A DNA stretch of 64,000 nt from Pseudomonas sp. DY-1 (GTDB lineage: Bacteria > Pseudomonadota > Gammaproteobacteria > Pseudomonadales > Pseudomonadaceae): assembly GCF_003626975.1 (NCBI RefSeq), contig NZ_CP032616.1:4502001-4566000 (forward strand), read 5' to 3'. Both the position numbers and the translations under genes were made by a program. The notes under the pieces are model-generated. The model was not told the origin of the DNA, did not search any database, and was given only the letters and a program-made list of their open reading frames with translations. This document shows positions 1 to 9,470 of this stretch, piece after piece. The first letter of the stretch is position 1; every line of letters begins with the position of its first letter.

Positions 1-728
1 GCCAGACGCTGGCTGCTACCCAGCAGGTGCCAGGCCAGCGCGGCAAAGGCGTCGTCCAGCGACAGTTCGGCGCTAAGTTCCGGAATCGGCAGGCTGAGGT
101 GGTAGCTGTTGGCATCGTGCAGACGGTAGCCGCGCTCGGCCTTGCTGATATCGCAAGGCATCAGTGGCAGGTCGGCGGCCAGTTCGGCGGCCAGTTCCAG
201 CAGCGCCTCGGGCTCGCCTTGGCGCAACTCCAGTTCCAGCTCGCAGATTTCTTCTTCCTGCTTGCCGGCGATGACCTTGCCCAGGTCCAGGGCAGCTTCG
301 ATCACCACCTTGGCCTTGCCGCGACCCCAGGCAATTTCGGCCCGGTCGCGATTGAAGTCGGTGGTGAAGATCGGCTTGAGCTGCTTTTTGTCCAGTTCGG
401 CCAGGCTGGCGGGCCAGCACTCGTCGGTGAGTTTCTTCGGGTCCAGCTTGGCCTTGTCCAGGTACCAGTCCCACTCGTTGCGCTCGGACAGCCCGGCCAC
501 GCTCTGGCCGCGGGTCTTGAGGGTCTGGATGAACTGTTCGCCGTCACGGCGCAGGCGCAGGGCCACGCGGGCCTGGGCCAGGTCCCGTTCCGGGGTGTCG
601 AAGTACTGGTTGAAAAGCTCGCGGCGTTCCCAGCCGGACTTGTTGCGCTTCTTCAGCAGCGGGTGGTCGCGCAGGGCTTCCAGGGTCTCGCGGCTGGCGC
701 GAAGCTTGATTTCGGTCTCTTTGTTCAT
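1..728 (-). CDS. CYTH-domain protein (inorganic triphosphatase-like), C-terminus off the left edge
   Basis: The reading frame opens at ATG 728 on the minus strand and runs without a stop to the window edge, giving about 242 residues. It begins MNKETEIKLR, which contains the ExExK signature (E4-E6-K8) of CYTH tunnel enzymes. Alternating acidic and basic strands follow, for example the LRLRRDGEQFIQTLKTRG and ICELELELRQGE stretches typical of the beta-barrel. CYTH enzymes hydrolyse triphosphates with divalent metal ions. Many Pseudomonas members carry a C-terminal CHAD helical domain, which would lie outside the window. It is divergent from argE, 137 bases away. The substrate cannot be read from the sequence; inorganic triphosphate is the usual one for this subfamily. 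Confidence 0.85.
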   Translation of the reverse strand, partial: MNKETEIKLRASRETLEALRDHPLLKKRNKSGWERRELFNQYFDTPERDLAQARVALRLRRDGEQFIQTLKTRGQSVAGLSERNEWDWYLDKAKLDPKKLTDECWPASLAELDKKQLKPIFTTDFNRDRAEIAWGRGKAKVVIEAALDLGKVIAGKQEEEICELELELRQGEPEALLELAAELAADLPLMPCDISKAERGYRLHDANSYHLSLPIPELSAELSLDDAFAALAWHLLGSSQRL

Positions 729-865
729 CGCCGGGGTCTTTCAGACGCAGCCAGGGGGTGGCTACCAAGGCGGTGAAGTTTACAGGACAGGTCAGCACCT
801 TGCCGCAGCGGTTTCACCGCGCGCGGGCTGGGCCTATGATGATCCCTCGTCCGAGGAGGTCCCCG

Positions 866-2023
866 ATGTCCGTTCCAGACCTGAAATCGCAGTTCGCTGC
901 GCTGATCGCCACACCTTCGGTGAGCTGCACCCAGCCCAGTTGGGACCAGTCGAACCAGGCGGTGATCGACTTGCTTGCGAGCTGGCTCGGTGACCTTGGC
1001 TTCCGCTGCGAGATCCAGCAGGTGGCGCCGGGCAAGGCCAACTTGCTCGCGACCTACGGAACGGGTCCCGGCGGTCTGGTGCTGGCTGGCCATAGCGACA
1101 CCGTGCCGTTCGATTCCGCCCTGTGGAAAACCGACCCGCTGAAGCTTAGTGAGGTCAACAATCGCTGGTACGGGCTGGGCAGCTGTGACATGAAGGGCTT
1201 CTTCCCCTTGGCCATCGAAGCCGTTCGTGGCCTGCTCGACCAGCACTTCCGCCAACCGCTGATCATCCTCGCGACCTGCGACGAGGAGAGCTCCATGGCC
1301 GGTGCCCGTGCGCTGGCGCAGGCCGGGCAACCGCTGGGCCGCGCGGCGGTGATCGGCGAGCCGACAGGCCTCAAGCCGATCCGCCTGCACAAGGGGGTAA
1401 TGATGGAGCGCATCGATATCCTCGGGCAGAGTGGCCATTCCTCTGACCCCAGCCTCGGTCACAGCGCCCTGGAAGCCATGCATGCGGTGATGAGCGACCT
1501 GATCGAGCTGCGTGGCGAATGGCAGCAGGAGTTCCGCAATCCGCAATTCACCGTGCCCCAGCCGACCCTCAACCTCGGCTGCATCCATGGTGGCGACAAC
1601 CCCAACCGCATCTGCGGCCAGTGCAGCCTGGAGTTCGACCTACGGCCGCTTCCGGGAATGAACCCGGAAACCCTGCGCGCGGTCATCCGCCAGCGCCTGC
1701 GCCCGGTGGCGGAGCATTACCAGGTGAAGATCGGCTTCAAGCCGCTGTTCCCGGCGGTACCGCCGTTCGAACAGTCTCCGGAAAGTGATCTGGTGCGCCT
1801 GGCCGAACGTCTTACCGGCCATACGGCGCAAGCGGTGGCCTTCGGCACCGAAGCGCCGTATCTTCAGCAGCTCGGTTGCGAGACCCTGGTGCTCGGCCCT
1901 GGCGACATCGCCTGTGCCCACCAGCCGGACGAGCACCTCGAACTGTCACGGATCGAGCCTACCGTTGCGCTATTGCGCCAGCTCATCCAGCATTACTGCC
2001 TTCAATCCGCCACCACATCCTGA
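866..2023 (+). CDS. argE: Acetylornithine deacetylase
   Basis: This 385-residue M20-family metallopeptidase removes the acetyl group from N-acetylornithine in cytoplasmic arginine synthesis. The expected metal-site residues are visible: H76 and D78 in AGHSDTVPF, D108 in GLGSCDMKG, the catalytic and metal glutamates E140-E141 in TCDEESSMAG, and a late His in ACAHQPDE. The ATG at 866 is preceded by GAGGAGGT with a 5-base gap, so it is preferred over the upstream in-frame ATG at 758. argA follows 110 bases downstream on the same strand, so two arginine genes are paired. The length and the fold dimerisation region are normal for the family. Confidence 0.93.
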   Translation: MSVPDLKSQFAALIATPSVSCTQPSWDQSNQAVIDLLASWLGDLGFRCEIQQVAPGKANLLATYGTGPGGLVLAGHSDTVPFDSALWKTDPLKLSEVNNRWYGLGSCDMKGFFPLAIEAVRGLLDQHFRQPLIILATCDEESSMAGARALAQAGQPLGRAAVIGEPTGLKPIRLHKGVMMERIDILGQSGHSSDPSLGHSALEAMHAVMSDLIELRGEWQQEFRNPQFTVPQPTLNLGCIHGGDNPNRICGQCSLEFDLRPLPGMNPETLRAVIRQRLRPVAEHYQVKIGFKPLFPAVPPFEQSPESDLVRLAERLTGHTAQAVAFGTEAPYLQQLGCETLVLGPGDIACAHQPDEHLELSRIEPTVALLRQLIQHYCLQSATTS

Positions 2024-2133
2024 CCGGGAGGGTTTCCGTTGATGCTCATGCGACGACGATAACGCGCCGACTCACTGCTCGCCGGCCGAGCACCGCCTTC
2101 GTCTATTCGCCACCTGTTCAGGCTCACGGAACC

Positions 2134-3432
2134 ATGCCCGATTACGTCAACTGGCTGCGCCACGCTACTCCCTACATCAACGCCCACCGGGACTGCACCT
2201 TCGTGGTGATGCTGCCCGGCGAGGGTGTCGCCCACCCGAATTTCGGCAATATCGTCCATGACCTGGTGCTGCTGCACAGCATGGGCGTGCGTCTGGTGCT
2301 GGTACACGGTTCACGGCCGCAGATCGAAACGCGCCTGGCCACTCGTGGCCTGACCCCGCACTTCCACCGCGACCTGCGGATTACGGACGGCCCGACGCTG
2401 GAGTGCGTAATCGACGCCGTGGGCCAGTTGCGCATCGCCATCGAGGCGCGCCTGTCCATGGATATTGCCGCCTCGCCCATGCAGGGCTCGCGGTTGCGGG
2501 TGAGCACCGGCAACTTCGTCACCGCGCGCCCCATCGGCGTCGTCGACGGCATCGACTATCACCACACCGGTGAAGTGCGCCGGATCGACCGCAAGGGCAT
2601 CGGCCGCCTGCTGGACGAGCGCACGATCGTGCTGCTGTCGCCGCTTGGCTATTCGCCTACCGGGGAAATCTTCAATCTCGCCTGCGAGGACGTGGCCACC
2701 CGCGTGGCGATCGACCTGGGTGCGGACAAGCTGATCCTGTTCGGCGCCGAGCGCGGCCTGATCGACGAGTCCGGAAAGCTGGTGCGCGAATTGCGCCCGC
2801 AACAGGTACCGCCGCACCTGACCCGTCTGGGCAACAACTACCAGGCCGAGCTACTGGACGCCGCCGCCCAGGCCTGCCGTGCCGGGGTCAAGCGGAGCCA
2901 CATGGTCAGCTATGCCGAGGACGGCTCGCTACTGACCGAGCTGTTCACCCGTGACGGCGGCGGCACCCTGGTGGACCAGGAGCAGTTCGAGTCCCTCCGT
3001 GAAGCCACCATCGACGATGTCGGCGGCCTGATCGACCTGATCACCCCATTGGAGGATCAGGGCATCCTGGTGCGCCGTTCGCGCGAGGTGCTGGAGCGGG
3101 AGATCGAGCAGTTCACCATCGTCGAGCGCGATGGCCTGATCATCGCCTGCGCGGCGCTCTACCCCATCGCCGATTCCGATACCGGCGAGCTGGCTTGCCT
3201 GGCGGTGAATCCGGAGTACCGCCATGGCGGCCGTGGTGACGAGTTGCTGGAACGCATCGAGGAACGGGCTCGCGCCCTCGGCCTGAAGACCCTCTTCGTC
3301 CTCACCACACGCACCGCCCATTGGTTCCGCGAGCGTGGCTTCCAGCCCAGTGGCGTGGAACATCTGCCGGCGGCGCGTGCCTCGCTGTACAACTACCAGC
3401 GCAATTCCCAGATATTCGAGAAGACGCTCTGA
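2134..3432 (+). CDS. argA: N-acetylglutamate synthase
   Basis: This 432-residue enzyme acetylates glutamate with acetyl-CoA, the first and feedback-inhibited step of arginine synthesis. Residues 1 to about 290 form an amino-acid-kinase-type arginine-binding domain, with VLVHGSRPQIETRL near the start and LLSPLGYSPTGEIFNL in the middle. Residues about 295-432 form a GNAT acetyltransferase domain, with LACLAVNPEYRHGGRGDELL as the acetyl-CoA loop. The ATG at 2134 (MPDYVNWLRH) gives the length usual in Pseudomonas. The open frame extends back to 1876, but that part overlaps argE and is not protein-like. Known biology: ArgA is inhibited by arginine through the N-terminal domain. Confidence 0.95.
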   Translation: MPDYVNWLRHATPYINAHRDCTFVVMLPGEGVAHPNFGNIVHDLVLLHSMGVRLVLVHGSRPQIETRLATRGLTPHFHRDLRITDGPTLECVIDAVGQLRIAIEARLSMDIAASPMQGSRLRVSTGNFVTARPIGVVDGIDYHHTGEVRRIDRKGIGRLLDERTIVLLSPLGYSPTGEIFNLACEDVATRVAIDLGADKLILFGAERGLIDESGKLVRELRPQQVPPHLTRLGNNYQAELLDAAAQACRAGVKRSHMVSYAEDGSLLTELFTRDGGGTLVDQEQFESLREATIDDVGGLIDLITPLEDQGILVRRSREVLEREIEQFTIVERDGLIIACAALYPIADSDTGELACLAVNPEYRHGGRGDELLERIEERARALGLKTLFVLTTRTAHWFRERGFQPSGVEHLPAARASLYNYQRNSQIFEKTL

Positions 3433-3437
3433 CCCGA

Positions 3438-3459
3438 GCCCCGGCGATTGTGCCGGGGC
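3438..3459. terminator. Hairpin between convergent argA and cyclase gene
   Basis: A perfect 8-bp stem (GCCCCGGC, 6-base loop GATTGT, GCCGGGGC) starts 5 bases after the argA stop. There is no clear U-tract, so it could be a weak intrinsic terminator or an mRNA 3'-end stabiliser. Confidence 0.5.
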
Positions 3460-3472
3460 GCGGCAAGCCGAC

Positions 3473-4279
3473 TCAGGGCAGGATGGCGAATACCCGTGCC
3501 GGGAATCCGCTGCCGCGGGCAATCTTAGGGAAGCTGACCACGACCAGGGCGCCTGCCTCAGGTACCTGGTCGAGGTTGGCCAGCAGCTCGATCTGGTAGT
3601 GATCCCTTCCTAGGATGTAGGACTCCAGTGAATAGTCGTCCTTGCTGGTCGCCAGGCCCGGATCGGTGTCGGTGGTTTCATGGCCGGACGCTGTGATTTT
3701 GCGGGTTTCGTACAGGTAGACCAGCGCCTCCTTGCTCCATCCCGGATAGTGGGCCACGCCTTGGGCATCGGCGTTCTGGATCTTCTCCTGGCTCGGCCAG
3801 CGCCTGGACCAGTCGGTGCGCATGGCCACGAACGATCCTTCCGGTACCGCGCCATGCCTGGCTTCCCAGTCCTTCACATCGGCCAGCGTGAGCACGTAGT
3901 CGGGATTCTTCGCCACCTTCTCGTGGACATCCAGAACGACCAGGGGCAGCAGTTGCTCTTTCACATCGATCTGGTCGACGCTGCGCAAGCCCTTGTGGAA
4001 ATGCACCGGTGGGTCGACGTGGGTACCCCACTGGCCGACATGCGTGTAGAGGTCCACCTGGAAACCGTCCTTGTCGACCGTATAGAGCGTCTTGCGCTGG
4101 GCATTCTCGAAGCCCTTCCAATGCGGCACCTGCTCGTCGTAAGCGTGGGTCAGGTCGACCCAGGTCCTGGATTTGAGCGTGGCGTAGGTATCCCAGAGGC
4201 CCGGCTGTGCAGCCTGGGCAAGCAGCGGCAGCAACACTGGTAGGGCGAGGGCCAGGCGGCCCGGAAAGCGCTTCGACAT
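3473..4279 (-). CDS. Periplasmic cyclase-family (kynurenine formamidase-like) metal hydrolase
   Basis: The 268-residue protein starts with a signal peptide: a KRFPGR basic tip, a hydrophobic core LALALPVLLPLLA, and a likely cleavage after AQA near residue 23. The mature part carries HVGQWGTHVDPPVHF at residues 80-94, the HxxxGTHxDxPxH metal-binding motif of the cyclase superfamily (PF04199), which includes kynurenine formamidase and isatin hydrolase. The ATG at 4279 is preceded by AAGGAG. It is divergent from an AhpD-like gene, and the pair sits between argA and gshA, which are adjacent in P. aeruginosa. The substrate is unknown. Export argues against a role in cytoplasmic tryptophan breakdown. 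Confidence 0.82.
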   Translation of the reverse strand: MSKRFPGRLALALPVLLPLLAQAAQPGLWDTYATLKSRTWVDLTHAYDEQVPHWKGFENAQRKTLYTVDKDGFQVDLYTHVGQWGTHVDPPVHFHKGLRSVDQIDVKEQLLPLVVLDVHEKVAKNPDYVLTLADVKDWEARHGAVPEGSFVAMRTDWSRRWPSQEKIQNADAQGVAHYPGWSKEALVYLYETRKITASGHETTDTDPGLATSKDDYSLESYILGRDHYQIELLANLDQVPEAGALVVVSFPKIARGSGFPARVFAILP

Positions 4280-4361
4280 TTGACCTTCTCCTTGGTGGCG
4301 GCGAGCCGGTATGGGTGGCTGCCTATACTGGTCTGGCCCATAACGTGAGGGGAGTCCAGCG

Positions 4362-4760
4362 GTGTCGTCCAAGCACTTGATCGAATATGAAAATGCCGGT
4401 CCGGAAGTCCGCGCCGTGTTCGAGGACATCATGGCCACCCGCAAGGTGGACCGGGTGAACAACTTCTGGAAGGCATTGGCGCGGCACCCGGAAACCCTGC
4501 GCCGCACCTGGGAGAGTCTGAAGGAGGTGATGGCACCCGACGGTGCCCTCGATCCCCTGACCAAGGAGCTGATCTATATCGCCGTGAGCGTGACCAACAA
4601 TTGCGGCTACTGCATAGGCTCGCACACGGCAGCGGCGCGCAAGGCCGGGATGACGGAGGCGATGCTGGGCGAGCTGATGGCGGTAATCGGCATGGCCAAT
4701 GAGACCAACCGGCTGGCAGTGGGCTACCGGGTGCCGCTGGACGCTGCGTTCGAGGAGTGA
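4362..4760 (+). CDS. Carboxymuconolactone decarboxylase/AhpD-family protein
   Basis: The 132-residue protein has the AhpD-like redox motif NCGYCIGSH: C81, C84 and H88, with E69 upstream in the helix. This arrangement supports thiol-dependent peroxidase or disulfide exchange chemistry rather than lactone decarboxylation. The start is GTG 4362, with GAGGGGAG about 8 bases upstream; no ATG fits. It is divergent from the exported cyclase with an 82-base shared promoter region and convergent with gshA across a strong hairpin. Its partner reductase and substrate are not apparent here. Confidence 0.85.
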   Translation: MSSKHLIEYENAGPEVRAVFEDIMATRKVDRVNNFWKALARHPETLRRTWESLKEVMAPDGALDPLTKELIYIAVSVTNNCGYCIGSHTAAARKAGMTEAMLGELMAVIGMANETNRLAVGYRVPLDAAFEE

Positions 4761-4769
4761 GGCGGAACG

Positions 4770-4803
4770 CTCCGGCATGGAACCGCGAAGGTCCATGCCG
4801 GAG
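4770..4803. terminator. 12-bp stem hairpin between convergent AhpD-like gene and gshA
   Basis: CTCCGGCATGGA pairs perfectly with TCCATGCCGGAG around a 10-base loop, 10 bases after the upstream stop and 8 bases before the gshA stop. It is a plausible bidirectional transcription end. T-runs are weak on both sides. Confidence 0.6.
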
Positions 4804-4810
4804 ACGCTGA

Positions 4811-6397
4811 TCAGTTGCTGATCAAGCCCAGGATGCTCGCCTGGTAGGCGGCGACGAAGGTGTCGAAGTCCACTTCCGGTTCGGCTTCCAGGCGTGCCTG
4901 TTCATCCAGCGATTCACGGGCCAGGGCCTCGAATCGGGCCTGGTCCTCGGCGCTCAGAGGCTGGCTGCGGAAGTAGTCGGCGTGCTGGCGGCTATGACGC
5001 AGGGCGAACTGGCTGAAGCTTTCGCCGTTGCTGCGAAGTTCCGCCAGTACCCGGGCCGAAGGGGTGAGCTCGGGATCGGCGACCTTGGCGCGCTGGGTGG
5101 CCAGGGCTGTGGAGTGATCCTCGGTGTCCAGCGCGCGGTCCAACAGTTCAGCGGTATGAGCGATGCGGTCGAGCAGATCCCCGGCCCACTCCGTGAGGCC
5201 GACGGCATGGCCGTGGCGTTGCAGCGTCAGACCCGGACGGCGCCCTTCCTTGACCACTCGCTGGAAGTTGTCGGTGGCGCTGCGGCATTCCTCTCCGGCC
5301 ATCGGCGGGCTGTCCTGCAGGGCGCAGAACAGCAGGAAGGCGTCGAGGAAACGGGCTTCGGTGAGGTCGATGCCCAGCGGCAGGAACGGGTTGATGTCGA
5401 GGCAACGCACTTCCACGTATTGCACACCACGGGCCATCAGCGCCTGGATCGGGCGCTCGCCGGTGTAGGTGACGCGCTTGGGGCGGATCGACGAGTAGTA
5501 CTCGTTCTCGATCTGGATCACGTTGGTATTCAGCTGTACCCATTCGCCATCCTGCTTGGTGCCGATTTCGGCATAGGGCGGGTAGGGCGTGGAGACTGCC
5601 TGGCGCAGGCTCGACAGGTAGCTGTCGAGGCTGTTGTAGCAAGGCGTGAGGCCGGCCTGGGCATTGTTCTGGTAGCCCAGGTCGCTCATACGCAGGCTGG
5701 TGGCGTACGGCAGGAAGAGCGTATCCGCGTCGAGGCTGTCGAGATCGTGCGGGCGGCCGCGCAGGAAGCTTTTGTCCAGGGCCGGCGCGGCGCCGAACAG
5801 ATACATCAGCAGCCAGCTGTAGCGGCGGAAGTTTCGGATCATCGCGATGTAGCGCGCCGACTGGTAGTCGCGGTCGCTTTGCGGATCACCTTCGGCCTGC
5901 TTGAGCAGCGGCCAGAGCGCCTCGGGCAGGGAGTAGTTGTAGTGGATGCCGGCAATGCACTGCATCGTCTTGCCATAACGCACGGCCAGACCTTTGCGGT
6001 AGACGTACTTCAGGCGGCCGATGGGCGAGGTGCCGTAGCGGGCGATCGGAATATCTTCTTCCGACGGCAGCCGGCAAGGCATGGACGGGCTCCAGAGCAG
6101 TTCATCGCCGAGCTTGCCGGCGGTGAATCGATGGACCTTCTCCAGGTCAGCCAGGGTCTGCGCCGGATCGGCCTCGGCCGGAGTGATGAACTCCAGCAGG
6201 GATTCGGAATAGTCCGTGGTGATCTGCGCATGGGTCAGGGCCGAGCCCAGCGCGGGGGAGTGCGGCGTCAGCGCCAGTTGGCCATTGCCATCGACCCGCA
6301 GACACTCGCGCTCGATGCCATGCAGGCAGCGGGTGAGCAGGGGCAGGTTGGCGCGCTCGCCGAGCAAGGCCAGGCGGCGGGAAAGAAGATCGCTCAA
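4811..6397 (-). CDS. gshA: Glutamate-cysteine ligase
   Basis: GshA makes gamma-glutamylcysteine, the first step of glutathione synthesis. The sequence has the proteobacterial type-1 signature: [16 protein letters not shown] near the N-terminus, [15 protein letters not shown], and the core [21 protein letters not shown] region. I choose TTG 6397 ([18 protein letters not shown], 528 residues) because AAGGA lies 7 bases upstream and this is the family's usual N-terminus. The longer GTG start at 6412 would place that ribosome site inside the coding sequence. A rare TTG start suggests modest translation. The gene stands alone, convergent with the AhpD-like gene. Confidence 0.93.
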   Translation of the reverse strand: MSDLLSRRLALLGERANLPLLTRCLHGIERECLRVDGNGQLALTPHSPALGSALTHAQITTDYSESLLEFITPAEADPAQTLADLEKVHRFTAGKLGDELLWSPSMPCRLPSEEDIPIARYGTSPIGRLKYVYRKGLAVRYGKTMQCIAGIHYNYSLPEALWPLLKQAEGDPQSDRDYQSARYIAMIRNFRRYSWLLMYLFGAAPALDKSFLRGRPHDLDSLDADTLFLPYATSLRMSDLGYQNNAQAGLTPCYNSLDSYLSSLRQAVSTPYPPYAEIGTKQDGEWVQLNTNVIQIENEYYSSIRPKRVTYTGERPIQALMARGVQYVEVRCLDINPFLPLGIDLTEARFLDAFLLFCALQDSPPMAGEECRSATDNFQRVVKEGRRPGLTLQRHGHAVGLTEWAGDLLDRIAHTAELLDRALDTEDHSTALATQRAKVADPELTPSARVLAELRSNGESFSQFALRHSRQHADYFRSQPLSAEDQARFEALARESLDEQARLEAEPEVDFDTFVAAYQASILGLISN

Positions 6398-6547
6398 TTT
6401 GGAATCCTTCACGCGTCGGTCGCCCCAATATGGGGGTGGACCAAGCTGTCTACAAGAGTCGGACTTCGCCGCCGGCCGAAATACTTTTCCAGCCGGCGGG
6501 TCGCGTTGTCGCTTCGTCCAGAATAGAGCTTTGCCACTGCCCCGCTG

Positions 6548-6931
6548 TTACAGCTGAGCGAAGGTGCCTTGTCCCTTGGCGACCAGCTTGTCGCCCTGCA
6601 TCACATCGGCCTCCACCACCAGGGTGCGCTTGCCAGCGTGCAGTACCCGTGCCTTGCAAATCACCTCACCCTCCGCCACCGGGCGCAGGTAGTTGATCTT
6701 GCATTCGAGCGTGGCGCTGCGCCGGTCGAAGCCGTGGGTGCTGGTGCAGGCCAGCCCCATGGTGATGTCCAGCAGGGAGAAAATCGCCCCGCCGTGCATC
6801 ACTTGCCCGCGATTTCGCAGGTGCTCGTCCATGGGCAGGCGCGCCTCGGCGACACCATCGCCGAGGCTCAGCGGCTCGATGCCCAGCAACTTGCTGTAGG
6901 CGCTGGTGGTTTGCTGGTCGGTGAAGTCCAT
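6548..6931 (-). CDS. PaaI-type hotdog-fold thioesterase
   Basis: This 127-residue single-domain hotdog protein carries the HGG motif at residues 46-48 (QVMHGGAIFSLLD) followed by the helix acid D55, the arrangement used by PaaI/YbdB-type acyl-CoA thioesterases. The last strands (CKINYLRPVAEGEVICKARV) are typical. ATG 6931 lies 3 bases past the tex stop; an alternative GTG at 6937 overlaps that stop as GTGA. Either way it is translationally coupled behind tex, and the same tex-thioesterase-gshA order is known in P. aeruginosa. The substrate is unknown. Confidence 0.85.
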   Translation of the reverse strand: MDFTDQQTTSAYSKLLGIEPLSLGDGVAEARLPMDEHLRNRGQVMHGGAIFSLLDITMGLACTSTHGFDRRSATLECKINYLRPVAEGEVICKARVLHAGKRTLVVEADVMQGDKLVAKGQGTFAQL

Positions 6932-6933
6932 CG

Positions 6934-9249
6934 TCACTTCTTCTTGATCTGCTTGGCGTTGGCGAACAGCGAGGCCATGGCGCCGCTAGCCGGCGGAGCG
7001 CTGTTACGCGGCGCGCTCTGCTGCTGGCGCGGCTGGCCGCCTTGGCGCCCGCCACCGCGCGGGCCTTCGACTTTCTCGCCAGGGGTGTCGCCCATGCGCA
7101 TGGACAGGCCCACGCGGTTACGCGGGATGTCCACTTCCATGACCTTCACACGGACGATGTCACCGGCCTTGACCACCTCGTACGGGTCTTTGACGAACTT
7201 CTCCGACAGGGCGGAAATGTGTACCAGGCCGTCCTGGTGGACACCGATGTCGACGAAGGCGCCGAAGTTGGTGACGTTGGTCACCACGCCCTCCAGCATC
7301 ATGCCGGGCTTGAGGTCCTTGAGGCTTTCCACGCCTTCCTGGAACTCGGCGGTCTTGAACTCGGGACGCGGGTCGCGACCGGGCTTGTCCAGTTCCTTGA
7401 TGATGTCGGTGACGGTGGGCAGGCCGAAGGTCTCGTCGGTGAACTTCGCCGGGTCCAGGCGCTTGAGGAAGCCGGAGTCGCCGAGCAGCGAGCGGATGTC
7501 ACGGCCGGTGCCTTCCGCGATGCGTTGCACCAGCGGGTAGGTTTCCGGGTGCACGGCGGAAGCGTCCAGCGGGTTGTCGCCATTCATCACGCGGAGGAAG
7601 CCGGCGGCCTGCTCGAAGGTCTTCTCGCCAAGACGGCTGACCTTCTTCAGTTCGTCGCGGGTCTTGAACGCGCCGTTGGCGTCACGGTAGCTGACGATGT
7701 TCTGCGCCAGGGTGGCGTTGAGGCCGGAGATGCGCGCCAGCAGGGCAGCGGAGGCGGTATTCACATCCACGCCCACGGCGTTCACGCAGTCTTCCACCAC
7801 GGCGTCCAGGCTGCGCGCCAGCTGCAGCTGGGACACGTCGTGCTGGTACTGGCCGACGCCGATGGATTTCGGGTCGATCTTCACCAGTTCGGCCAGCGGG
7901 TCCTGCAGGCGGCGGGCAATGGACACGGCGCCGCGCAGGGAGACGTCAAGGTCGGGGAATTCCTTCGCCGCCAGCTCGGACGCGGAGTACACCGAAGCAC
8001 CGGCCTCGCTGACCATGATCTTGGTCATCTTCAGGGCCGGGTACTTCTTGATCAGCTCGATGGCCAGCTTGTCGGTTTCGCGGCTGGCGGTGCCGTTGCC
8101 GATGGCGATCAGGTCGACGCTGTGCTTGGCGCAGAGCTTGCCGAGGACGGCCAGGGTTTCGTCCCACTTGTTGTGCGGCACGTGCGGATAGACGGTGGCG
8201 GTATCCAGCAGTTTGCCGGTGACGTCGACCACCGCCACTTTGCAACCGGTGCGCAGGCCCGGGTCGAGACCCAGGGTGGCGCGCGGGCCGGCCGGAGCGG
8301 CCAGCAGCAGGTCGTGCAGGTTGCGGGCGAAGACGTTGATGGCTTCGCTTTCGGCGGCTTCACGCAGCTCGCCCAGCAGGTCGGTTTCCAGGTGGGTGTA
8401 GAGCTTGACCTTCCAGGTCCAGCGCACCACTTCGGACAGCCATTTGTCAGCGGCGCGGCCCTGGTTGGCGATGCCGAAGCGCTCGCCGATCATCACCTCG
8501 CAAGGGTGCATGGTGCCGGGCAGTTCTTCGCCGACCTTCAGGGCGATGCTCAGCACTCCCTCGTTGCGGCCACGGAAGATCGCCAGGGCGCGGTGCGAGG
8601 GAACGCCCTTGAGGTTCTCGTCATGCTCGAAGTAGTCGCTGAACTTGGCGCCTTCCTGTTCCTTGCCGGCGACAAGGCGGGCGCTGAGGGTGGCGCCGTC
8701 CTTCAGGAAGCCGCGCAGGTTGGCCAGCAGCGTGGCGTCTTCGGCGAAGCGCTCCATGAGGATGTACTTGGCGCCCTCGAGCACGGCCTTGATGTCGGCG
8801 AAGCCCTTCTCCGCGTCGATGAAGCGTTCGGCTTCGACTTCCGGGGCCAGGGTCGGGTCGTTGAACAGCGCATCGGCCAGATCGCCTAGGCCGGCTTCCA
8901 GGGCGATCTGGCCCTTGGTGCGGCGTTTCTGCTTATACGGAAGGTACAGGTCTTCCAGGCGGGTCTTGGTGTCTGCGAGCTTGATCTCGCGTTCCAGCTC
9001 GGGGGTCAGCTTGCCCTGTTCGGTGATGCTGGCGAGGATCGCGGTGCGGCGGTCTTCCATTTCGCGCAGGTAGCGCAGGCGTTCTTCCAGGTTACGCAAC
9101 TGGGTGTCGTCGAGGCTGCCGGTGACTTCTTTCCGGTAACGAGCGATGAAAGGCACGGTCGAGCCTTCGTCCAGCAGTTCCACTGCGGCGGCGACCTGTT
9201 GCGGGCGCACGCCCAGTTCTTCGGCGATGCGGTTGTTGATGCTGTCCAT
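6934..9249 (-). CDS. tex: RNA-binding transcription accessory protein Tex
   Basis: This 771-residue Tex protein binds nucleic acid and associates with transcription. From N to C it has a helical N-terminal domain ([14 protein letters not shown]), a YqgF/RNase H-like domain ([18 protein letters not shown]), helix-hairpin-helix elements ([28 protein letters not shown]), and an S1 domain ([19 protein letters not shown]) at roughly 645-715. A Gly/Arg/Gln-rich linker and a basic AKQIKKK tail follow. ATG 9249 ([13 protein letters not shown]) matches the Pseudomonas N-terminus and has AGGTG upstream; the frame stays open to 9288. It is divergent from ompR, with a 221-base intergenic region. Confidence 0.95.
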   Translation of the reverse strand: MDSINNRIAEELGVRPQQVAAAVELLDEGSTVPFIARYRKEVTGSLDDTQLRNLEERLRYLREMEDRRTAILASITEQGKLTPELEREIKLADTKTRLEDLYLPYKQKRRTKGQIALEAGLGDLADALFNDPTLAPEVEAERFIDAEKGFADIKAVLEGAKYILMERFAEDATLLANLRGFLKDGATLSARLVAGKEQEGAKFSDYFEHDENLKGVPSHRALAIFRGRNEGVLSIALKVGEELPGTMHPCEVMIGERFGIANQGRAADKWLSEVVRWTWKVKLYTHLETDLLGELREAAESEAINVFARNLHDLLLAAPAGPRATLGLDPGLRTGCKVAVVDVTGKLLDTATVYPHVPHNKWDETLAVLGKLCAKHSVDLIAIGNGTASRETDKLAIELIKKYPALKMTKIMVSEAGASVYSASELAAKEFPDLDVSLRGAVSIARRLQDPLAELVKIDPKSIGVGQYQHDVSQLQLARSLDAVVEDCVNAVGVDVNTASAALLARISGLNATLAQNIVSYRDANGAFKTRDELKKVSRLGEKTFEQAAGFLRVMNGDNPLDASAVHPETYPLVQRIAEGTGRDIRSLLGDSGFLKRLDPAKFTDETFGLPTVTDIIKELDKPGRDPRPEFKTAEFQEGVESLKDLKPGMMLEGVVTNVTNFGAFVDIGVHQDGLVHISALSEKFVKDPYEVVKAGDIVRVKVMEVDIPRNRVGLSMRMGDTPGEKVEGPRGGGRQGGQPRQQQSAPRNSAPPASGAMASLFANAKQIKKK

Positions 9250-9470
9250 TGAAAACACCTGCATGGGCGGCAGCCCGGGCCGGGCCACGGAGGCTGCCGC
9301 AGAATGACAGACCGGCGAACCAGGGGCTCGCCGGTGATGAAAGGCGCCGCATTATAAACACCGAGTTTCAAAGGGTAGGAAACCGTTCGGGGAAAAATCT
9401 GCTAACAATGGGCAAGCCGCCGCGAGCCGCTGGCAAGCGATAATGTGCGGCTTGCCGAACAGGAGAAAAC

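Noticed and set aside
4811..6412. GTG 6412 as the gshA start
   Set aside because: The AAGGA that positions TTG 6397 lies just downstream of this GTG, and no good ribosome site precedes the GTG.
7042..8889. A 615-residue plus-strand frame opposite tex
   Set aside because: Antisense shadow of tex with biased Gly/Val/Gln/His composition and no motifs or ribosome site.
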